NCBI GenBank assembly: GCA_015501585.1
Contig: JADNRY010000193.1
Span: forward strand, 1-64,000
Length of the DNA stretch: 64,000 nt
From: Rhodocollybia butyracea
Taxonomy: Eukaryota > Basidiomycota > Agaricomycetes > Agaricales > Omphalotaceae
Direction: 5' to 3'
The translations under genes and the position numbers were made by a program. Below, piece by piece: positions 58,808 through 64,000 of this stretch. The notes beneath the pieces were generated by a model. It saw only the letters and a list, made by a program, of their open reading frames with translations, did no database searches and was not told the origin of the DNA. Each line of letters starts with the position of its first letter. Position 1 is the first letter of the stretch.

Positions 58808-59621
58808 AGCTTACTTTGGTTGTTAACTTCTGTTAGGTTTGCAGTCTTAGTGGCTTGGAGGCTTTTGGGAGAGATGCAGCAAGTTCTCGGAAGTTTTCTG
58901 GGTATTTGTACAAGCGGATAAGAGTAGGCGGCCGTGTGGCTCAGCAGCGGAAGCATTTTCTGTAACGGTTTCGCGCGTTTTAGGAACGGGTATAGGTTTA
59001 GCCAGCGATTTGCGCTCAATGGTGGCGCGCGGTCTTCCTACAGAGGGGTGGAGCCAAGTTCGACGGTAGTTCAGGAAAAACAAGTTGTATTCTGGAGATT
59101 AGTTAGTTGTTATAAGGTAGGTTGTGAAGGCGAGAAGTGAGCTTAAGTGTGGCGTCATTTCTGTCAGGAAGGTTCCAATAGCAACGCCATCATTTTATTT
59201 CAGATTTCGGAAGGGAACGGGTTCTGCTGCATAGCCTCAGGAATGCAGTGTGGTTGAAGTTTTCACCAGTGTGCGACTGGTGCGGCTGGTAGGAGATAGT
59301 GAGCTTCGTTGTCGTCTGCAGCAATTACAGGCTTGTAGTTAGCCTTATATCGATCACGTTTGTTATGTTGAAGCCAAGTTGAAAGTCCCGTTAGGGTGTT
59401 AAATTTCTTTGAATTTCGGCCAGTGGTTCGGGCTCGTAGTCATTCTCATGCTCGGTTCTGGTAGCTAGTCTCCGATAATTCAACTTTAATTAGGTAGCCA
59501 TTGGTGATACAAAAGCTCTTAGAAGGTTATTTTCCTTTCTACATCGCCCGCAGGACAACGAGGGGGATCGCTGCGTTAAGCGCCGACTTGATGGTGGTGG
59601 TACCGGATCAAGAAGCCCCCC
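58808..59621 (-). other. LINE 5' leader
   Basis: Between the ORF1 start and the target-site duplication. No long conserved frame. It should contain the internal promoter expected of LINEs, but no motif was identified. Confidence 0.6.
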
Positions 59622-59632
59622 TCTCTCAGAAC
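59622..59632. repeat. target-site duplication, right copy
   Basis: TCTCTCAGAAC followed by TTT, matching 50808-50818 plus the first T residues of the tail. Confidence 0.85.
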
Positions 59633-59635
59633 TTT

Positions 59636-59982
59636 GCATCAGTCCACATCCCTTTCAGTTCGAACCTAATGAGCACTGTAGGCCGAATCCGCAAAACTCC
59701 AGCTTCTCGCATGTGTAGTACTGCCACTACCGCTGCCGAATCTTCAACTGCTTCTACTAGCGTAAAGGCTTCCAAAGTATTTGTCTCCTTCATCGTTATT
59801 GCTAGCTCAGTGGCTCACCAATATATTGCAGTCTTCTATCTCACTGAATACTAGGAAGAGAGCTACAAAGGTACGGTCCTAGATTCACAACTATGTTACG
59901 TTGCTGATCATCACCCATCTCACTAGTCAAGCAAGGTATCCATCTACTTAGTTGCTTTCGACGTCAATTTACTAAATATTCA
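59636..59982. other. no gene recognised
   Basis: Sequence to the right of the LINE insertion. An open frame at 59501-59854 crosses the insertion junction and is therefore artificial. Confidence 0.5.
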
Positions 59983-60507
59983 ATGTTTTCGCAGTCCCGG
60001 TCTGCGCCATACGGTCGGGGTCGGGATCTTCCACTTGACTGTTCCGCCGCCAGGCCAGCGGATCCAACCTATGACCTTCCACCACAACCTGACAACCCAA
60101 ACGTCCTATACATCGACCTAAATGATCCGCGCACCCACGAGCCATGGTGTATCGTTCGCTTGTGGCCTATGTCCGCAACATGGAACGACTTTCTGTTCAA
60201 CTGGTTCTTCGACATCCTCGACTTGAACCGCCAGATGATGCCTGCGCCAAAGGATCTTATGGTTCTTCAAGCTTCAAATGGCGTTTGGCTACCCATCGCG
60301 ACGCTGGAATCTGGCTACAAGAAGATGTGGAAATCAGTGGAGGGGGTCCAGGAGTCGAATGAGGAGAAGTTTTTCGCCATGGAGGGGGCTCGTCTGCTGA
60401 TGTATAAAGGTTTGGATGTGATTGGGGAGTTCAACATACCTCTTCATTTAGAACGCACGGATCCGTTCGGACAACAGCCCATCCAAGCTCTGAATTTGTA
60501 TAAATAG
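59983..60507 (+). CDS. hypothetical protein, 174 residues
   Basis: A single exon from MFSQSRSAPYGRGRDLP to PIQALNLYK. It has a proline-rich N-terminus, then a compact part with LYIDLNDPRTHEPWCIVRLW, FNWFFDILDLNRQ and FAMEGARLLMYKGLDVIGEF. No signal peptide, membrane helix or known domain was recognised. Codon use and unbroken length make a real gene plausible. It ends just before the F-box relic at 60541. Confidence 0.5.
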   Translation: MFSQSRSAPYGRGRDLPLDCSAARPADPTYDLPPQPDNPNVLYIDLNDPRTHEPWCIVRLWPMSATWNDFLFNWFFDILDLNRQMMPAPKDLMVLQASNGVWLPIATLESGYKKMWKSVEGVQESNEEKFFAMEGARLLMYKGLDVIGEFNIPLHLERTDPFGQQPIQALNLYK

Positions 60508-60540
60508 TCTAAAGATTTTGGCAACTATAACCACTCAAAC

Positions 60541-61107
60541 GTGAAGTGTGTTTTTCTTTGAAAATCTTTCTCTGAATGAAGTTCGGTCAAAACATTCCAC
60601 CACTTGGCCAGGGGATGCTTTTTTCTCTTTTGGTATCGAGATGGTCTTGGGGGATTACCACACTCATCCTCATCCTCCGTGGCTACACTCTTTCCGATTT
60701 GGACCTTATTACAGCCCTTGGAGTCGTGTTATCTCTACTCCGTCTCGAAATTGCTGACAACTCCCACAAAGACACCAACAAAGTCCAGTCACTTCACACT
60801 TCATCGCGACCCTACAGCACCGATTCCCGTCTATCTTCCTTTCCAAGATTATGTAGTCTTCATCTAACTTCCCGATTCAAGCAGATGTTTCATGACCACA
60901 CTTCTTGCGATGATCCAGTCACGGTCGTTTAAACCTGGTTCGGACCAGCCTACGGTAATGTTAGCCATCGGAAGAGCCTCTATATGGTCTGTCTTACTAA
61001 AGTTTACTTGGTGAGAGGTCGATGTGAAAGTTTATAAGCCGCTACAAATTTTGTATGAGGGAGGCTTGAGAATAGAAATTGTTTCCGGGAAGAACGGCGT
61101 GCAGTAG
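60541..61107 (+). pseudogene. F-box family copy 9, C-terminal relic
   Basis: Broken frames retain the last third of the family: LSLNEVRSKHSTTWPGDAF, GYTLSDLDLITALGV, LLRLEIADN, then QSRSF-type and GLRIEIVSGKNGVQ pieces up to about 61107. The N-terminal coiled coil and F-box are absent. Together with copies 7 and 8 it shows that the F-box array once extended to the right of the LINE insertion. Confidence 0.78.
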
Positions 61108-62201
61108 GATAATACTTGACTGCCGATGTAAGTAGACTCCGAGTAATACAAGGGAGCCCCCTCGCATGATTAATAGACTGTTCATGAATGACTTTCCTTC
61201 AAGTGCGTTGCAAATGCGCCAATTCTGATGCCTTGAATGTATGCCAAAGCGGCCTACCTTCAACGTCACTTCGCGATTAGAAGTTATCGCTAATGGGAAC
61301 TTGTTTGTTATTGGGTAAGACCCAAATTCCGTCACACAAACACGAACACGAATGCAAGCTTAGTATGTTCTCCCAGTCCTCGACCCCAATATCTGAAGCC
61401 TTCGAGTTCCAGACCTAGCTGATCTCAAGAGAGTGTTGAAGAAACTCTTGCGGGTTGCTCTAGCACATGGAGTAGACGGTAAAAAATGTTCTGGTCCCAA
61501 CATTTGAAACCCCGGAACAGATAGCGAAAGATTTCAAGCAACCGGAAATTACCCAGACAACAGAGACGTGAATGAAGAGCGACTTGACACAAAACTCTCG
61601 CATTAAAAAGGATACCTTGGATCTTACTCGGGAAAATCGGTTTAATATGCTGGTTCATCGCACTACTATAACATGAGTAATTAGAACGGAAAGAAAAGGG
61701 ATACAACGGCCAGGTTGTCTCCAAGAGCTTGGTAGAGAGTGGTCCAGACAGAAACGGCAAGACTGATTGGCTGTTGGACACGCATCTCTGGAGTGCCCTC
61801 GCTCTTCAACGTGAACTGAAGGTTAGGTTAGGTTAGGTTAAGGAAACAGTTGTTATTGAGTCGAAAAGGGAAGAGAAACACGAGAAGTAGGATGCGATGA
61901 ATAATAATACTGATAAATTAATTAATTGAGGAAATCCTTGTCTGCCTTACATGATCGCAGGGATCTGTGAGACTGCGATAAACCCATATACGGAGACGTA
62001 TCTGCAATGGGAACCTCCTGATAGCGGTTAATTAAAACAGAAAAGACACGGCCCCGGTGAAACGCATGAACATACGCCGCTGAGCGTCCCGTATCAGAGA
62101 CATCTCCTGCTCAAGGAATCACCTTGCCCAAATAAACCGCCAGAAGTGAAGCCGCTAGAACTGAACATCAACAAGCGGCAGGCTCGCAATTTGGGAAGAA
62201 C
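61108..62201. other. no gene recognised; short TTAGG repeat inside
   Basis: Only short open frames. A (TTAGG) tract of about four units lies at 61821-61843, too short and too internal to be a telomere. Confidence 0.45.
61821..61843. repeat. TTAGG short tandem repeat
   Basis: About four units of TTAGG, ending TTAAGG. Confidence 0.8.
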
Positions 62202-62387
62202 TCACATGGAAAATGCAAGTGCACTGCTGGAGTTCTCTCCGAAAAGGTTGTAGGTGTTGTTGTGGATAGTTATCTGATCTCTCCCAACGGCGCTATTAAC
62301 TCCAGCAGAGACGGTAGTGTTGTTTGCTGGCATAAAAGTGACGTTCGGAGAGTGGTTGTGAGGCTGTCCAGGAGAGTAAGTACTCAA
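62202..62387 (-). other. possible first exon of a NACHT-type gene, or its relic
   Basis: A 61-codon frame with VSAGVNSAVGRDQITIHNNT, a sequence style (…SAVGRDQI..NNTY) often found at the N-terminus of Agaricomycete NACHT-domain proteins. It continues to ALAFSM followed by GTGAGT, a donor-like site in frame. No NACHT or other downstream exon was found on the minus strand to the left, so it may be an orphan exon. Confidence 0.3.
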
Positions 62388-62935
62388 CCGAAATGTTCTT
62401 GGGAAGGGGCATACCTCTAAATCCGACTCGTCATCACTGGATGCGTTGCTTGGCCGTAAACAATTTTGACAACGATGATATGACTGCCGTCGGTGCGGAT
62501 GACGCTGTGAAGTACGAACATCCTAGGGATGTGGCGTTAGAACGAGCTCGAGAGAGACTAATCTTGGATCAAACCAACCTCGTCCTCGAAGGTAGAACCC
62601 TCGGCATCAGATTCAGAGTCGCTATAAACACACATGGAACAGTGATGCCGAGGTGGATTTTTCCAGTGACAATGATGCCAACTCTCCTCCGCGCTCATTG
62701 CGCAGAGGATTCAAAAGAGTGACGACGATAGGAGCATGTTTGCTCGGAGTATTGATACCATTTGCCCAACACAGCCTTCCTACCCACGTACAGCGCGCGC
62801 GGAAAGTTCAACAACTGCTTTGTTAACAGCTCTATTCTTGCCCCGAGCATTTGCATTCAACAATTGAGTAAAGTGGAACAGCTAAGAAGATAGCTCAGAT
62901 AGGTGTGTTTTGGGTATGTTCAAGGCGTATCTCGG
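62388..62935. other. unassigned open frames
   Basis: A plus-strand frame at 62393-62722 (109 codons) and an overlapping frame ending near 62825 contain charged segments but no recognised domain. Confidence 0.3.
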
Positions 62936-63077
62936 TGTAACAGTACAGATCAATCCCCGCCGGACCGATCCTTCCACCCTATATAAGACTCGATTGTAGG
63001 TAGATAGAGATTAGTTTACTTCGAATCCAGCGCTATCCCTGTCATTCCGAGTATCTCTTCGTGTGACTACCGTCACA
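62936..63077 (+). repeat. possible short 5' LTR
   Basis: A segment beginning TGTAACAG and ending ACCGTCACA, with a TATATAAG box near 62983. The TGT..ACA ends, TATA box and a gag-like frame about 190 bp downstream suggest a 142-bp LTR. The 3' LTR would lie outside the window, so it is unproven. Confidence 0.4.
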
Positions 63078-63267
63078 TATTTTTGACATACCAGCGACTA
63101 CAAAACTCTAACAAAAACTTTTCTCTGGTCGACGCTTCCGGATACCTCTCAGCTTGATCTCCTGGGCAATTCCGACTTCAACCTACTCTCTGCTTTCTCT
63201 CTCTCTCTATCTCTCTGTGGTTTTTTTTTCACTCGAAAAATTTTCACTACAACCAGGAACCTCACAA

Positions 63268-64000
63268 ATGGCTCCCAAACAACCCAACAATCAAATCCCT
63301 CAAACACAAAACCGGTACAACACGCGCTCTGGTAATGGCGGTGTGACTAAACCGGACCCGAAAGATAAGTCCATCGCTGCGGATACTAACATCTCCGCAG
63401 CCCGCAGGCTGAGGCCTTAAGTCGCTCCGTAGCAACTCCAGCTCCGGCTGGGGGGATCGCTACGAGGTCACTCGCCGCTGTGAACTCAGTGGGGGGTGGC
63501 CCAGAGTCTGGTGTGCCCATGGCCCCCAACTCTATCATGCTCAGCGCTCCTGTAGTGGATGCTAGCGCCTCCGAGTTCAGCTCTCATTACGAGGCTGACT
63601 CTGTTAATAAAGTTGTTAAACTTATAGATACGGGTTTGAATAAAATTCCTAAATTTGTGTTTGGATCCATATCTAGTGATTCGTCTGATGACGATGGCGC
63701 GCATGCGCCTTGGACGACGGTAGTTTACCCCCATCAAGCCAGAAGCCTTGAAAATCTCAAGGATTTTAAGCTTAGGAAGGAATTTTTTAAGCCTACTCAG
63801 CTTTCTAAGGAAAAGGTTGCTACTGTTCGTGCCGCTGAGAACACCCTCACTCCTACTCAACGTGAGCTTGTGCAGAAGAGGAACGCTATGGTTAATAGAA
63901 CTACGGCTCCACGCCGTTCCTCTCCTACTCCGGCTCCCGGTCCTTCCTACGTAGCCAAAGGGAAATTCGTTGACAATAACAACGATATAAGTGACTCTGA
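63268..64000 (+). other. gag-like start of a retroelement, cut by the window end
   Basis: From ATG 63268: MAPKQPNNQIPQTQNRYNTR, SGNGGVTKPDPKDKS, stopping at 63420. A second frame from about 63400 continues open to the window end with RSVATPAPAGGIATRSLAA, KVVKLIDTGLNKIPKFVFG, SSDSSDDDGAHAPWTTVVYP and LTPTQRELVQKRN. The N-terminal NTRSG style and low-complexity linker resemble gag-like proteins of fungal retroelements. One frame change between about 63385 and 63405 breaks it. Assignment is by composition and context only. Confidence 0.4.

Larger units (their letters stand above)
50819..59621 (-). mobile_element. full-length Tad1-like LINE retrotransposon
   Basis: Minus-strand element of about 8.8 kb bounded by an 11-14 bp target-site duplication. 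In 5' to 3' order it has about 0.8 kb of leader (59621-58808), a gag-like ORF1 with a zinc knuckle, ORF2 with endonuclease, reverse transcriptase and RNase H, about 0.3 kb of 3' UTR, and a pure poly(A) tail of 31 (T run 50819-50849). The domain set (APE-type endonuclease, RT, RNase H) fits the fungal Tad1 clade. The perfect flanking duplication and uninterrupted tail indicate a young insertion, yet ORF2 has one nonsense codon and ORF1 two frame changes. It lies between F-box copy 8 and the relic copy 9. Confidence 0.92.

Noticed and set aside
59501..59854. 117-codon plus-strand frame
   Set aside because: It crosses the LINE target-site duplication at 59622, so it was created by the insertion.
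61821..61843. TTAGG tract as a telomere
   Set aside because: Only about four units, with coding relics on both sides; an ordinary microsatellite.

Overview
The window looks like nuclear DNA of a mushroom-forming basidiomycete (Agaricomycetes, probably Agaricales). The evidence is short fungal introns of about 45-60 bp with GT(A/G)NGT donors, a family of coiled-coil/F-box proteins typical of these fungi, a Tad1-like LINE, a decayed gene of the type associated with KDZ transposons, and DHA1-type MFS transporters. No rRNA, tRNA or CRISPR feature was recognised.

Left end (1-6.3 kb): a frameshifted KDZ-associated cysteine-cluster pseudogene is followed by two arrays of short GC-stem hairpins (about 2.96-4.56 and 5.28-6.26 kb). 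The first array contains a roughly 330-bp inverted repeat. A two-exon coiled-coil gene sits between the arrays. Next (6.7-13.8 kb) come four multi-exon minus-strand genes: two paralogous isoprenylcysteine-methyltransferase-like (ICMT-like) genes on either side of a seven-helix membrane protein gene, then an alpha/beta hydrolase. From 15 to 23 kb lie two tandem F-box genes, a secreted basic protein with possible kexin sites, a conserved gene of unknown function and an intronless P450.

The centre (23.3-50.2 kb) is an expanded two-family array. Six MFS copies all lie on the minus strand, and six F-box copies lie on the plus strand. Four times the two are arranged head-to-head as a divergent MFS/F-box module that shares intergenic sequence and a small palindrome just before the F-box ATG. 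The modules were evidently copied as units and are decaying by scattered single-base indels. MFS copy 3 and F-box copies 5 and 8 read through intact.

Right end (50.8-64 kb): a full-length minus-strand LINE of about 8.8 kb has a 31-nt poly(A) tail and a target-site duplication of at least 11 bp. Its ORF2 has one in-frame stop and its ORF1 is broken by two frame changes. Beyond it are a small unknown gene, a ninth F-box relic, a possible NACHT-type first exon, and the probable short LTR and gag-like start of another retroelement running off the window.

Splice sites were placed by hand from reading-frame continuity and comparison of paralogues. No transcript evidence or database search was available.
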